A DNA stretch of 64,000 nt, from the NCBI RefSeq assembly GCF_003688625.1, contig NZ_RCWY01000002.1:310001-374000 (forward strand), in the 5' to 3' direction. Shown piece by piece: positions 44,627-53,270 of this stretch. The position numbers and the translations under genes are program-made. Source of the stretch: Sphingomonas sp. PP-CE-3A-406 (GTDB lineage: Bacteria; Pseudomonadota; Alphaproteobacteria; Sphingomonadales; Sphingomonadaceae). The notes under the pieces are model-generated. The model had not been told where the DNA came from. It searched no databases and was given only the letters and a program-made list of their open reading frames with translations. The number at the start of each line of letters is the position of its first letter. The first letter of the stretch is position 1.

Positions 44627-45928
44627 TTACCTCGCAGCATCCTCCGCGCGCTTCAGCAGAACCCCGGCGCGCCAATAGTGGAACAGCGCCCACGGCGTCA
44701 TCAGCACGATGATGATCAGCGCATACCGCAGCGAATCCTCGCCAAACCCGGGTTTCAGCAGATCGCTGAGCCAGCCGACCAGCGTCGGCCCGAGTCCCAG
44801 CCCGACCAGATTGATCACCAACAGCGTGATCGCCGCCCACATCGCACGGATCTGCAACGGCGCGAGGTGCTGGATCAGCGCGAAGCTCGGCCCGAGATAC
44901 GAGTTCGCGAAAATCAACGACACGAAATAGCTGCCGATTGCGATCACCGGCGCGTCGATCAGGTAGAAGGCGAGCGCGAACGGGAGCGACAGGCCCTTCA
45001 TCACCAGCACCACCCAGGCCTGGACGTGGAGTCCGTGACGCCTGGCGAGCACGTCGGCGATCTTGCCGCCCGCCAGCGCCGAGACCGCACCGAACAGCGC
45101 CCCCGGCAGCGCGATATACCGCGAGATGTCAAGCATCGAGATGCCAAGCGATCGCTGGATGTAGCTCGGCCCCCAGCCGGTCAGCGCGTAACCGATCATC
45201 GACGTGAGCGTCACGCCGACCACCAGATGCCGCGCCGGGGCACTTGCCCACATCGACGCGAACCCTTGCGCGACGCTCGGCATCGGTGTTGCCACCGCGC
45301 GGGCAGCGTCGGACAGGCCGCGGCGCGGCTCGACCATGAACAGGCGGACGAGCAGCGCCAGCACAATCCCCGGCAAGCCAACGGTCATCATCGCGATCCG
45401 CCAGCCGTACGAGTGAGCGACAACGCCGCCGATCAGCGTGCCGAAGCCTGCGCCGAGCACCACACCGAGCGAATACACCGCCATCGCACTCGCACGTTTC
45501 TCGGGCGGATAGAGGTCGGCGATGATCGAATGGCTGGGCGGGCTCGACCCCGCCTCGCCGATACCGACGCCGATCCGGAAGAGCATCAGCTGCGTGAAGT
45601 TTTGCGCGAGCCCGCACAGCGCGGTCATCGCGCTCCAGATCGTCAGGCTGGCGGCGATGATGTTGCGGCGGCTGGTCCGGTCCGCGAGTCGCGCAACCGG
45701 AATGCCGAGCGTCGCATAGAAGATCGCGAAGACGAGTCCGGACAGCAACCCGAGCTGCGTATCGGTCAGCAGCAGGTCCGCCTTGATCCGCTCGAGCAGG
45801 ATCGCGAGGATCTGGCGGTCCATGTAACTGAAGAAATAGGTGAAGGTGAGCAGCGCGAGCGTCAGGCCCCGTCGCTTCATCGCCAACGCGTCGGCGATCT
45901 CGGGATGGGACTGATACGCTACTGCCAT
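44627..45928 (-). CDS. MFS transporter, spinster-like
   Basis: A 433-residue, 12-helix permease. YFFSYMDRQILAILLERIKADL is the first-helix motif of the spinster-type MFS (D-R-x-I), VARLADRTSRRNI is motif A, and RIGVGIGEAGSSPPSHSIIAD is the spinster signature after helix 4 (GEA). In sphingomonads such transporters often sit in catabolic clusters and are thought to take up hydrophobic acids or aromatic compounds. It is convergent with the STAS-like gene (11 bases). Substrate unassigned; uptake of the compound handled by the neighbouring CoA enzymes is a guess. Confidence 0.88.
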   Translation of the reverse strand: MAVAYQSHPEIADALAMKRRGLTLALLTFTYFFSYMDRQILAILLERIKADLLLTDTQLGLLSGLVFAIFYATLGIPVARLADRTSRRNIIAASLTIWSAMTALCGLAQNFTQLMLFRIGVGIGEAGSSPPSHSIIADLYPPEKRASAMAVYSLGVVLGAGFGTLIGGVVAHSYGWRIAMMTVGLPGIVLALLVRLFMVEPRRGLSDAARAVATPMPSVAQGFASMWASAPARHLVVGVTLTSMIGYALTGWGPSYIQRSLGISMLDISRYIALPGALFGAVSALAGGKIADVLARRHGLHVQAWVVLVMKGLSLPFALAFYLIDAPVIAIGSYFVSLIFANSYLGPSFALIQHLAPLQIRAMWAAITLLVINLVGLGLGPTLVGWLSDLLKPGFGEDSLRYALIIIVLMTPWALFHYWRAGVLLKRAEDAAR

Positions 45929-46320
45929 TACGATACCTCGACATCGAATATTGCCCGAGGCTAAGGCATTGGTCGCGTACCAGACAAGCTAAACCTGCAT
46001 CATGGCGTGGCTAGCGACCACCACGGCACGCGCAAAATGGGCTGAAGCACGGGCCGCTGGCGGGGGTTTTGACGCGTCTGCTCGAAACGATGGGATACGA
46101 AGAAGGACGGCGGAAGATGCGACCTCCGTGGGTCGCTCTTCCGCCTTATCCCCTCTCCAACCTCGTGGCCGGGCTCGTCGGTCCATCGACGATGGAGCGG
46201 ACCGTCCGGGCAATCTGAATACCGGGTATGCAGCTCCCTCGCACAGAAAACCGGGATTGCAAAGGGTCTTTTCGCACAAGGGCCAGACCGATCGCATCGT
46301 GCCGGACGCCTGCCGGCTCG
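45929..46320. other. Intergenic region, nothing recognised
   Basis: About 392 bases. Short open frames exist on both strands, but their products are Arg/Ala/Gly-rich without any family resemblance and no good ribosome site. The first 70 bases must hold the promoter of the MFS gene. No palindrome of the known families was found. Confidence 0.5.
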
Positions 46321-47067
46321 TCAGTCGCTGATCGTCCACCCCAGACGCGGATCACCGCCACGGACGGGTTGCGCGGCAGCGAGACGCTGCGCCAAGGTTC
46401 CATAGGCGACGTAGGCGGGCGCGACCTTAGGAGCAGCATCCCCAAATAGCGGTCCGTTCGCCCCCACCCGCTCGAACATGGCGTTGCGCATAGCGGGCGT
46501 CGTGACGGGCGGAACGAACCGCGCCATCCGAACGGTAGGGCGGGCGATCGGAGTCGCGGCGCCGGTAAAGGCGGTGAACTCGCGGCCCTCCTCGAAGATC
46601 GCGTGATGACCCGTGACGAAGGCGCCGGCGACGACGCCGCCAATCAGGATCGTACCGATCGTCTCGCCGGTCCGGCCGTCGCCTGCGGCGTGATAGCGAC
46701 CGACCACCGGGACCATGCGTCCCCCGACGTCGACCGACCTTAGCTCGATGTCGACCTTGCCCGATTTGCCGAACGCGCCCTTGCCGGTGCGATAGGTCAC
46801 GGCGCCCGTTCCCGCGGTGCCGCGTGGGATCACCACCAGACCGTCGACGATGACATCGCGCGCCACCGAGACGGCGACCGGCTGGCCGACACGGGCGCGG
46901 TCGGAGCCGATTTCCTCGTCCAGCCGCAACATCATCTCGGTATGCGCGGGCACGACGATCTGTGAAACCGGGGCGACCGTCACAGACGCGACACCGGGCC
47001 GCACATCTTCGGCCAATGCCGCCGTCGGCAGCGCGCAGATCGCTCCCATTAGTAACGCCGCTTTCAT
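46321..47067 (-). CDS. Secreted beta-rich protein of unknown function
   Basis: A 248-residue protein with signal peptide (MKAALLMGAICALPTAALAE). The body begins IVVPAHTEMMLRLDEEIGSD and goes on to VVIPRGTAGTGAVTYRTGKG and IELRSVDVGGRMVPVVG. The pattern VPAGTxxxLRL...VGQPVxxxVxxDVxVxGxVVIPxGTxGxG recurs in many envelope proteins and is reminiscent of VirB10/TrbI-like beta domains, without the rest of those proteins. A Gly/Ala-rich segment (TIGTILIGGVVAGAFVTG) may touch the membrane. It appears monocistronic. Role unknown. Confidence 0.65.
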   Translation of the reverse strand: MKAALLMGAICALPTAALAEDVRPGVASVTVAPVSQIVVPAHTEMMLRLDEEIGSDRARVGQPVAVSVARDVIVDGLVVIPRGTAGTGAVTYRTGKGAFGKSGKVDIELRSVDVGGRMVPVVGRYHAAGDGRTGETIGTILIGGVVAGAFVTGHHAIFEEGREFTAFTGAATPIARPTVRMARFVPPVTTPAMRNAMFERVGANGPLFGDAAPKVAPAYVAYGTLAQRLAAAQPVRGGDPRLGWTISD

Positions 47068-47174
47068 CGATGCTCCCCGAACTGTGCAATCAGCCTGCCG
47101 AGGGTTTTAGGTCGCGATGACTGCGATCTCGTCAAACGAGTTGGTTAATCCAGCCTGTTCGCATCAAGATAGCT

Positions 47175-47789
47175 CTACGCACTCGCACTGGGGCGCGCCG
47201 ACGCACGCGCATGCCAGACCTTCAGGTGCGCCAGATCGTCGGGCATTGCGATGCCGACGAACTTGGCGAAGTCGATCGTCGTGAGCAGAACGATGTCGGC
47301 GATCGTATAGCGTTCGCCATCGAGCCAGTCGCGACCGTCGAGCGCGTGATCGAATTCCGCCATCGCCGCGAGCACGCGCGGGCGCTGGCTCTCGCCGAAC
47401 TCGGTATATTGCGGCTGGACGACCCGCGCGGTCCAGGGATGCGTGTGCAGCCAGACCATCGACAGCGGAGTCATCAGCCGGAGTTCGATCCGCCGCGTCC
47501 ACATGTCGATCTCGGCGATGTTGTGCGCGCCGTGGCCGAACAACGGGGGATCGGGATGCAACAGTTCAAAATAACGGCAGATCGCAACGCTTTCGGTCAG
47601 TACCCGACCATCGTCGAACGCGAGCGCGGGCGTCTGGCCGAGCGCATTGACCGACAGGAACGCTTCCGCCTTGTGCTCGGCCTTGGGGATCGAGATCTGC
47701 GCCATCGGTACGCGGATATGCTTTTCAGCCAGAAATATGCGGACGCGGCGCGGATTGGGCGCTGGCAGCGCGCTATCGTAGAACAGCAA
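47175..47789 (-). CDS. Glutathione S-transferase family protein
   Basis: A 204-residue GST. The thioredoxin-fold N-terminus is LFYDSALPAPNPRRVRIFLAEKH, with PNPRR at the place of the catalytic Ser/Cys; TPALAFDDGRVLTESVAICRY is the cis-Pro/ESxAI glutathione site. The C-terminal helical domain has DWLDGERYTIADIVLLTTID, the N-capping box motif. No ATG fits; TTG 47789 with GAGGAG 6 bases upstream is chosen. It is divergent from the acyl-CoA ligase (73 bases apart). It may detoxify or conjugate intermediates of the nearby pathway. Confidence 0.85.
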   Translation of the reverse strand: MLFYDSALPAPNPRRVRIFLAEKHIRVPMAQISIPKAEHKAEAFLSVNALGQTPALAFDDGRVLTESVAICRYFELLHPDPPLFGHGAHNIAEIDMWTRRIELRLMTPLSMVWLHTHPWTARVVQPQYTEFGESQRPRVLAAMAEFDHALDGRDWLDGERYTIADIVLLTTIDFAKFVGIAMPDDLAHLKVWHARASARPSASA

Positions 47790-47862
47790 CGGCGTCTCCT
47801 CGAGTCCGGTTTTCGAATATACCGTATGGCATTGCCGAACGCGTTCGCCTAGCGATGCGCGG

Positions 47863-49446
47863 ATGACAACCGCCGCAGACATGCTCGCCACCGGCTTTGC
47901 CACCCTGCCCGATCTGATCCGTGCGCATGCGCTCGAACGCGGCGATCGTACCGCCGTCGCCGATGCGCAGGGCAGCATCGACTATCGGACGCTGGACGCG
48001 ATGATGGACCGGGTCGCGGCGGCGTTGCAGCGTGATGGGATGGCGCCGGGGACCGCGGTGGCGATCGTCGCGGCGCCGACGACGGAGTATGCGGCGGTAT
48101 TCCTTGGTGCGGTACGTGCGGGGTGTGTCGCGACGCCGATCGCGCCATCGGCGACGCCGGCGGCGATCGCGGCGATGATTGCAGACAGTGGTGCGCCGCT
48201 GGTGTTCCTCGATGCGGAGAATGCGCGGGCGTTGGAAGGGCAAATGCTGGCAGCCCGCCCCGTCTTGTTCTCCCGCGAAGGCGGGAGCCCAGTCTGGGCT
48301 CCCGCCTTCGCGGGAGAACAATCTTTTGATGCGTGGCTCACTCCTCCAGAGATCAAGCCAACCCCCGTCATGATCGCGCCCGAAGACCCGTTCAACATCA
48401 TCTATTCCTCCGGCACCACCGGCACGCCGAAGGGCATCGTCCAGAGCCACGCGATGCGCTGGGCGCATATCTCGCGCAATACCGCCGCCGGGTTCGACAC
48501 CGCCGTGACGATGATCGCCACCCCGCTCTATTCGAACACTACCTTGGTCAGCTTCCTGCCAACGCTCGGCTGGGGCGGTACCGTCGTGCTGATGGGCAAG
48601 TTCGACGCGCGCGCCTATCTCGAACTCGCGCAGCGTTACCATGCGACGCATACGATGCTGGTCCCGGTACAATATCAGCGGATCATGGCGCTCCCCGATT
48701 TCGACGCCTTCGACCTGTCGACGTTTCGTTTCAAGACCAGCACCAGCGCGCCGTTCTCCGCGACGCTGAAGGCCGACGTCGTCGCGCGCTGGCCGGGCGT
48801 ACTCGTCGAATTCTACGGCATGACCGAGGGCGGCGCGAGCTGCGCGCTGAACGCGACCGCCAATCCGACCAAGCTGCACACCGTCGGCCAGCCGATGCCG
48901 GGCCACGAGATCCGCCTGATCGACGACGACGGCAGCGAGGTCGCGCCAGGCGAAATGGGCGAGGTCGTCGGCCGCAGCCCGGCGATGATGAACGGCTATC
49001 ACGGCCGCTCGGAGGCGACGCGCGACGCCGAATGGCATGACGCGGACGGCAACCGCTACATCCGCCACGGCGATGTCGCGCGGTTCGACGAGGACGGGTT
49101 TCTCACGCTGATGGACCGGAAGAAGGACCTGATCATCTCGGGCGGGTTCAACATCTATCCGTCGGACCTGGAGGCGGTGCTCGCCCAGCATCCCGCGGTG
49201 GCGGACTGCGCGGTAATCGGGGTGCCGTCGGAGGCTTGGGGCGAAACGCCGGTGGGGTTCTACGTGGCCCGAGCTGGCGCGGCTGAGGACGAAACGACGA
49301 TCCTCGCTTGGGTCAACGGTCAACTCGGCAAGACGCAGCGGCTGTCCGCGCTCCACGTTGCGGACGAACTACCCCGCAGTGCGATCGGCAAAGTCCTGAA
49401 GCGCGAGCTCCGCGACCGGCTGGCCGCCTCCCTCCCGTCATCCTGA
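47863..49446 (+). CDS. AMP-dependent acyl-CoA synthetase with an in-frame palindrome insertion
   Basis: A 527-residue ANL-family ligase. The P-loop-like IIYSSGTTGTPKG is at about 179-191, FYGMTEGG is motif A5, and the C-terminal GFNIYPSDLEAVLAQHPAV and RSAIGKVLKRELRD (catalytic Lys) complete it. It activates a carboxylic acid to its CoA thioester. Residues 135-153 (LFSREGGSPVWAPAFAGEQ) are translated from a perfect 57-base palindrome of family C inserted without frame change, between ARPV and SFDAWL, in the linker before the ATP motif, where tolerance is likely. The stop codon lies inside another palindrome (49434). Start ATG 47863. Together with the thioesterase downstream it belongs to the CoA region of this window. 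Confidence 0.92.
   Translation: MTTAADMLATGFATLPDLIRAHALERGDRTAVADAQGSIDYRTLDAMMDRVAAALQRDGMAPGTAVAIVAAPTTEYAAVFLGAVRAGCVATPIAPSATPAAIAAMIADSGAPLVFLDAENARALEGQMLAARPVLFSREGGSPVWAPAFAGEQSFDAWLTPPEIKPTPVMIAPEDPFNIIYSSGTTGTPKGIVQSHAMRWAHISRNTAAGFDTAVTMIATPLYSNTTLVSFLPTLGWGGTVVLMGKFDARAYLELAQRYHATHTMLVPVQYQRIMALPDFDAFDLSTFRFKTSTSAPFSATLKADVVARWPGVLVEFYGMTEGGASCALNATANPTKLHTVGQPMPGHEIRLIDDDGSEVAPGEMGEVVGRSPAMMNGYHGRSEATRDAEWHDADGNRYIRHGDVARFDEDGFLTLMDRKKDLIISGGFNIYPSDLEAVLAQHPAVADCAVIGVPSEAWGETPVGFYVARAGAAEDETTILAWVNGQLGKTQRLSALHVADELPRSAIGKVLKRELRDRLAASLPSS
48265..48321. repeat. Perfect 57-bp family C palindrome inside the acyl-CoA ligase CDS
   Basis: Arms of 28 bases starting TTGTTCTCCCGCGAAGGCGG around a single central T, with no mismatch. 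The element starts on a codon boundary (codon 135) and is 19 codons long. Intergenic relatives: 36645 (57 bp), 28769, 26155, and 5181 (diverged). Confidence 0.97.
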
Positions 49447-49518
49447 CGAACGTCAGGATCCAGAGCCACGAATGCTGCGATGCTTGGCTCCGGATCCTGG
49501 GTCGAGCCCAGGATGACG
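49434..49518. repeat. Dispersed palindrome, family A (copy 6), contains the ligase stop codon
   Basis: CCCGTCATCCTGACGAACGT...CCAGAGCCA and TTGGCTCCGGATCCTGGGTC...CCCAGGATGACG. The TGA of TCATCCTGACG at 49444-49446 ends the ligase, so its last residues (PSS) come from the repeat. The ribosome site of the thioesterase lies just beyond. Confidence 0.85.
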
Positions 49519-49536
49519 AAGACTGAAAGGATTACA

Positions 49537-50313
49537 GTGACCAGTCTCAAACAGGCGATCGACGCGCTCGAGCCGATCGAGGGCGGCTGGCGCGGCACCG
49601 TGCCGGAGAACTGGACGCAAGGCCGCACGGCCTATGGCGGCTTCTCCGCGGCGCTGGCGCTCCACGCCGCGCAGAAATCCGACGTCGACCTGCCGCCGTT
49701 GCGGTCGGCGCAGGTGTCGTTCATCGGGCCGCTGTCGGGCGATATCACGATCCGGGCGCAGCGGTTGCGGCGCGGGCGCAACGCGGCGTTCGTCCAGGCC
49801 GATGTCGAGAGCGAGGCAGGGCTCGGGTTGCGCGCGACGTTCGTGTTCATGCGCGCGGTGGAGTCGCGCGTCGATCACCAGACTGGCAGCGCGCCCGACT
49901 TCCCGATGCCGGAGCCTGACACGCAGACCTTCCGCGGCCACAGCGCGGTCGCGTTCTCGCGCAATTTCGACCTGCTCGATCGTCGCGACGACAGCGTCGG
50001 GCCCGCCGAGTGGCTCCGCTGGGCGCGGCTGGTCGAGCGCGAGGGGCTCGATCCGATGGTCGAGCTGATCGCGATCGCGGACTGCCTGCCGCCTGCCGCG
50101 TTGAAGCTGCTCGGCGGCCCCGCCCCGCTCAGTTCGATGACGTGGCTCCTCAACATCCTCGGGCCGCAGCCGGTGACGCAGGACGGCTGGTGGCTGCTCC
50201 GCGCGACCACCGATTACACGCGTCAGGGCAGTTCGAGCCAACAGATGGCGATCTGGAACGCCGACGGCACGCCGGTCGCGGAACAGATGCAGAGCGTCGC
50301 GATCTTCGCCTGA
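49537..50313 (+). CDS. Acyl-CoA thioesterase family protein (double hotdog)
   Basis: A 258-residue protein with the layout of the TesB/acyl-CoA thioesterase-like group: GWRGTVPENWTQGRTAYGGFSAALALHA at the N-terminus (in parts; the GG-x-x-A helix of the first hotdog) and SSMTWLLNILGP...WWLLRATTDYTRQGSSSQQMAIWNADGTPVAEQMQ in the second, the latter being the typical end of the family. GTG 49537 is chosen since GAAAGGA is 6 bases upstream; ATG 49513 lies in the palindrome. It probably hydrolyses a CoA ester made by the ligase or limits its build-up. Confidence 0.88.
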   Translation: MTSLKQAIDALEPIEGGWRGTVPENWTQGRTAYGGFSAALALHAAQKSDVDLPPLRSAQVSFIGPLSGDITIRAQRLRRGRNAAFVQADVESEAGLGLRATFVFMRAVESRVDHQTGSAPDFPMPEPDTQTFRGHSAVAFSRNFDLLDRRDDSVGPAEWLRWARLVEREGLDPMVELIAIADCLPPAALKLLGGPAPLSSMTWLLNILGPQPVTQDGWWLLRATTDYTRQGSSSQQMAIWNADGTPVAEQMQSVAIFA

Positions 50314-50423
50314 TATCCGGCACATCTTGCGACACATTGGCCGCCCGACGGCAAAACCCTGCGACAACCGGGGTTTAGACCGACGGCATTCGATGGGAAC
50401 TTCCCCCACAGCCGGAGTCCGAC

Positions 50424-50948
50424 ATGCGCAAGACCGTCCTCACCCTGATGCTCGCCGCCAGCGCGATCACGTCCGCCGCCAGCGCCCAGACCGCCCCCGC
50501 CCCTTCGCGCCCGCCGATGCGGCAGGATGCGAACCACGACGGCATCGCCACACGCGCGGAAGCGATCGCGCAGGCCGACGCGCGGTTCGCGCAGATGGAC
50601 ACCGACCATGACGGCCGGGTGAGCGGTGGCGAGATGCAGGCCTATCGTGCGGCGCTGCACGACCGGATGGTAGCCAGCGGTCGCGACGTGCCCGCGCCAG
50701 GCGGTCGCAAGCATGACGGAATGGGTCGGCGGATGGATCCGAACGGCGACGGCAGCGTCACCCGCGAGGAGTTCGAAGCGCGCGCGCTCAAGCGCTTCGA
50801 CCGGATCGACGCCAATCACGACGGCACGATCGACGCGACAGAGCGCGCCAACGCCGCCGAGATGCGCCACGTCGACCGCCGCGAACGTCGCGAGGGCGTC
50901 ACCCCGGCCGCGCCAGCAACCGCACCCTCGCCCGCACCCGCGCAATAA
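50424..50948 (+). CDS. Secreted EF-hand calcium-binding protein
   Basis: A 174-residue protein with signal peptide (MRKTVLTLMLAASAITSAASA) and four EF-hand loops with calcium-ligand spacing: DANHDGIATRAE (35-46), DTDHDGRVSGGE (59-70), DPNGDGSVTREE (105-116) and DANHDGTIDATE (129-140). The C-terminus is Pro/Ala-rich. Such periplasmic calmodulin-like proteins are common in sphingomonads and their partners are not known. It precedes a two-component system by 51 bases and could be part of the signal that system senses, though nothing in the sequence proves it. Confidence 0.88.
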   Translation: MRKTVLTLMLAASAITSAASAQTAPAPSRPPMRQDANHDGIATRAEAIAQADARFAQMDTDHDGRVSGGEMQAYRAALHDRMVASGRDVPAPGGRKHDGMGRRMDPNGDGSVTREEFEARALKRFDRIDANHDGTIDATERANAAEMRHVDRRERREGVTPAAPATAPSPAPAQ

Positions 50949-50999
50949 TTCGGAAAGGGGGGAGGCATCGGGTCCCGGTGCTTCCCCTGGACAGCTGCC

Positions 51000-51737
51000 A
51001 TGCTAGACACTGCCCCGATGGGAGATATGCCGCATCTGCTGCTCGTCGACGACGAGCGCTCGATCCGCGAGCCGCTGGCCGCGTACCTCACCAAACAGGG
51101 GTTTCGCGTCACGCAGGCGGGCGATGCGGAGAGCGCGCGGACGCGGCTGACGGCGTATGCGATCGATCTCGTCATCCTCGACATCATGATGCCGGGCGAG
51201 GACGGGCTGTCGCTGTGCCGCCATATCGCCGCGACCAGCGACGTGCCGGTGATCCTGCTGACCGCGCGCACCGAGGAGACCGACCGGATCATCGGGCTCG
51301 AAATGGGCGCGGACGATTACGTGGTGAAGCCGTTCTCGCCGCGTGAGCTGGCGACGCGGGTCAAGGTCATCCTGCGGCGTGCGACCGCGGGCGGTGCGCG
51401 CCAGCACGCGCCCGAGGCGAACGCCTATGCCTTTGCCGGCTGGGTGCTGAAATCGGGCGAACGCGCGCTGGTCGACCGCGAGGGCGTGTCGGTGCCACTG
51501 TCGACGGGCGAGTATAATCTGCTGCTGGCGCTCGTCACGCGGCCACGCCAAGTGCTGACCCGCGACCAGTTGCTCGACCTGACTCAGGGACGCGAGGCCG
51601 CGGCGTTCGATCGCGCGGTCGACAACCAGGTCAGCCGGTTGCGGCGCAAGATCGAGACCGATGCCAAGACGCCCGAGTTGATCAAGACGGTCTGGGGTGG
51701 CGGCTATACGCTGGCCGCCGAAGTGACCCGTCTGTGA
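51000..51737 (+). CDS. OmpR-family response regulator
   Basis: A 245-residue regulator. The receiver has LLLVDDERSIRE, phosphoacceptor Asp61 in VILDIMMPGEDG, Thr in LLTARTEE and Lys110 in VVKPFSPREL. The winged-helix OmpR/PhoB domain includes LSTGEYNLLLALVTRPRQVL and VDNQVSRLRRKIE, ending IKTVWGGGYTLAAEV. ATG 51000 is the longest sensible start; ATG 51018 or 51027 (MPHLLLVDDE) are possible and the latter has GGGAG close by. It pairs with the histidine kinase 38 bases downstream. Target genes are unknown; the EF-hand gene upstream is a candidate. Confidence 0.93.
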   Translation: MLDTAPMGDMPHLLLVDDERSIREPLAAYLTKQGFRVTQAGDAESARTRLTAYAIDLVILDIMMPGEDGLSLCRHIAATSDVPVILLTARTEETDRIIGLEMGADDYVVKPFSPRELATRVKVILRRATAGGARQHAPEANAYAFAGWVLKSGERALVDREGVSVPLSTGEYNLLLALVTRPRQVLTRDQLLDLTQGREAAAFDRAVDNQVSRLRRKIETDAKTPELIKTVWGGGYTLAAEVTRL

Positions 51738-51775
51738 TCGCCCGCCTGTGATTACCCGCCCGTGATCCTACGCTC

Positions 51776-53149
51776 ATGACCCGCCCCTGGCCGCGAAATC
51801 TGGCCGGGCAGATGGCGTTGCTGATCGCGCTCGCGCTGTTCGTCGCGCAGGCGATCAACTTCGGTCTGGTCCTGCGCGATCGGATCGAGTTCCGTCTTTC
51901 ACAGGCGACCCGCCCCGTCGCGACCCGGATCGCCGATGCGCTCGACCGCGAGGCGCATGGCGGGCGTCCCCTGACCGCGGACCGCGGCCGCGTCCGCCGT
52001 CTTCCCGCCGATCCGATCCGACGGACCGGAAACGCCGGAAACGAGGGCCATCCCGAAGTCGCCGCCGAACTTCGCCGCCAGCTCGCGGATCAGGGCGTGA
52101 CGGTCGGGCGGATCGATACCGGGCTTCAGCCCTCGACGCTCGACGACGACAGCGACCGCGATAATCGTCGCCGTGCGGGGATCCGCCGTGGCGAGCGCGA
52201 TGGCGCCACGCTGTTGATCGCGGTCGAACAGCCCGGCCGCGGCTGGCTGACGATCACCGCGCCGTGGCCGCAACCCGGTGCGCGCCTGCTGTTCGCGTTG
52301 CTGAGCCAGACCGCGATCCTCTACATCATCGTCCTGCTGCCGGTGCTGTGGATCGTCCGCCGCTTGTCACGGCCGTTGCGCGACCTGCGCGTTGCGGCAG
52401 AGCGGTTCCGACCGGGCGAACCCGGCGCGCCAATGCCGGCGGAAGGGCCCGACGACGTCGCCGCGCTGATCACCGCGTTCAATGCGCTCAGGCTGCGCGT
52501 GACGGGCATGCTCGACGAGAAGGACCGCATGCTCGGCGCGATCGGGCATGACCTGCGGACGCCACTCGCCGCGCTGCGCGTGCGGATCGAGTCGGTCGAG
52601 GACGATACAGATCGCGCGAAGATGATCGACACGGTGGCGGAAATGAACCGGACGCTCGACGACATCCTGTCGCTGGCGCGGCTGGGACGGCCGAGCGAGC
52701 CGCCGACCGATGTCGATCTGGCGGCGCTGGTCGATGCGGTAGTCGAGGATTTTCGCGACATCGGCAGCGAGGTGAGCTTCGTCGAGGCGGACCGCTTGCG
52801 GATGCGATTGCGGCCGTCGCTGATGCGCCGCGCGGTGCGCAACCTGATCGAGAATGCGGTGAAGTATGGCGTCTCGGCGGAGGTGCGGGTTGAGGCTGGA
52901 GCGCGGTCCGTCGCCATCGTGGTGGCCGATCAAGGCCCGGGCATTCCCGAGGACCGGATGGGCGACGTGTTCGACGCCTTCACGCGGCTTGAGAGCTCGC
53001 GCAACCGGGAGACGGGGGGAATCGGGCTGGGGCTGGCGCTGGCCCGCGCGATCGTGCGCGAGGCCGGTGGAGAGATTCGCCTGGTGAACCGTGCGCCGTC
53101 AGATCAGGCTGGCGGCGGCCTCGACGCGATCATCGAATTGCCCCGCTAA
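51776..53149 (+). CDS. Sensor histidine kinase
   Basis: A 457-residue EnvZ/RstB-like kinase: first membrane helix about 12-33, periplasmic domain about 35-170 (Arg/Asp-rich, with DDDSDRDNRRRAGIRRGERD), second helix about 172-195, HAMP about 196-248, then HisKA with His258 in AIGHDLRTPLAALRVRIE. The HATPase domain has NLIENAVKYG, DQGPGIPEDR and GIGLGLALARAIV. It autophosphorylates and passes the phosphate to the OmpR-type partner upstream. The charged periplasmic loop might sense cations or peptides. The first ATG is used; a purine-rich site is not obvious. Confidence 0.93.
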   Translation: MTRPWPRNLAGQMALLIALALFVAQAINFGLVLRDRIEFRLSQATRPVATRIADALDREAHGGRPLTADRGRVRRLPADPIRRTGNAGNEGHPEVAAELRRQLADQGVTVGRIDTGLQPSTLDDDSDRDNRRRAGIRRGERDGATLLIAVEQPGRGWLTITAPWPQPGARLLFALLSQTAILYIIVLLPVLWIVRRLSRPLRDLRVAAERFRPGEPGAPMPAEGPDDVAALITAFNALRLRVTGMLDEKDRMLGAIGHDLRTPLAALRVRIESVEDDTDRAKMIDTVAEMNRTLDDILSLARLGRPSEPPTDVDLAALVDAVVEDFRDIGSEVSFVEADRLRMRLRPSLMRRAVRNLIENAVKYGVSAEVRVEAGARSVAIVVADQGPGIPEDRMGDVFDAFTRLESSRNRETGGIGLGLALARAIVREAGGEIRLVNRAPSDQAGGGLDAIIELPR

Positions 53150-53156
53150 CTTCTTC

Positions 53157-53264
53157 TGCTCCCTCTCTCCTCCGGGGAGAGGGTCGGGGTGAGGGGCAGC
53201 CAAGCAATGCTGCGCCTGGAACAGCCCCTCACCCCAGCCCTCTCCCCGCAGGGGAGAGGGAGCA
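53157..53264. repeat. Dispersed palindrome, family E (copy 2)
   Basis: GCTCCCTCTCTCCTCCGGGG...GTCGGGGTGAGGGGC mirrored by CCCCTCACCCCAGCCCTCTC...GGGGAGAGGGAGC. It sits between the convergent kinase and transporter stops. Confidence 0.85.
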
Positions 53265-53270
53265 GTAAGT

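Noticed and set aside
44555..45964. 469-codon frame opposite the MFS transporter
   Set aside because: Product is Arg/His/Gln/Asp-rich, typical antisense of a membrane protein gene; the MFS motifs are on the minus strand.
46002..46331. Possible 109-codon ORF in the gap before the secreted beta-rich protein gene
   Set aside because: No ribosome site, no family resemblance, Arg/Ala/Ser-biased shadow composition on both strands.
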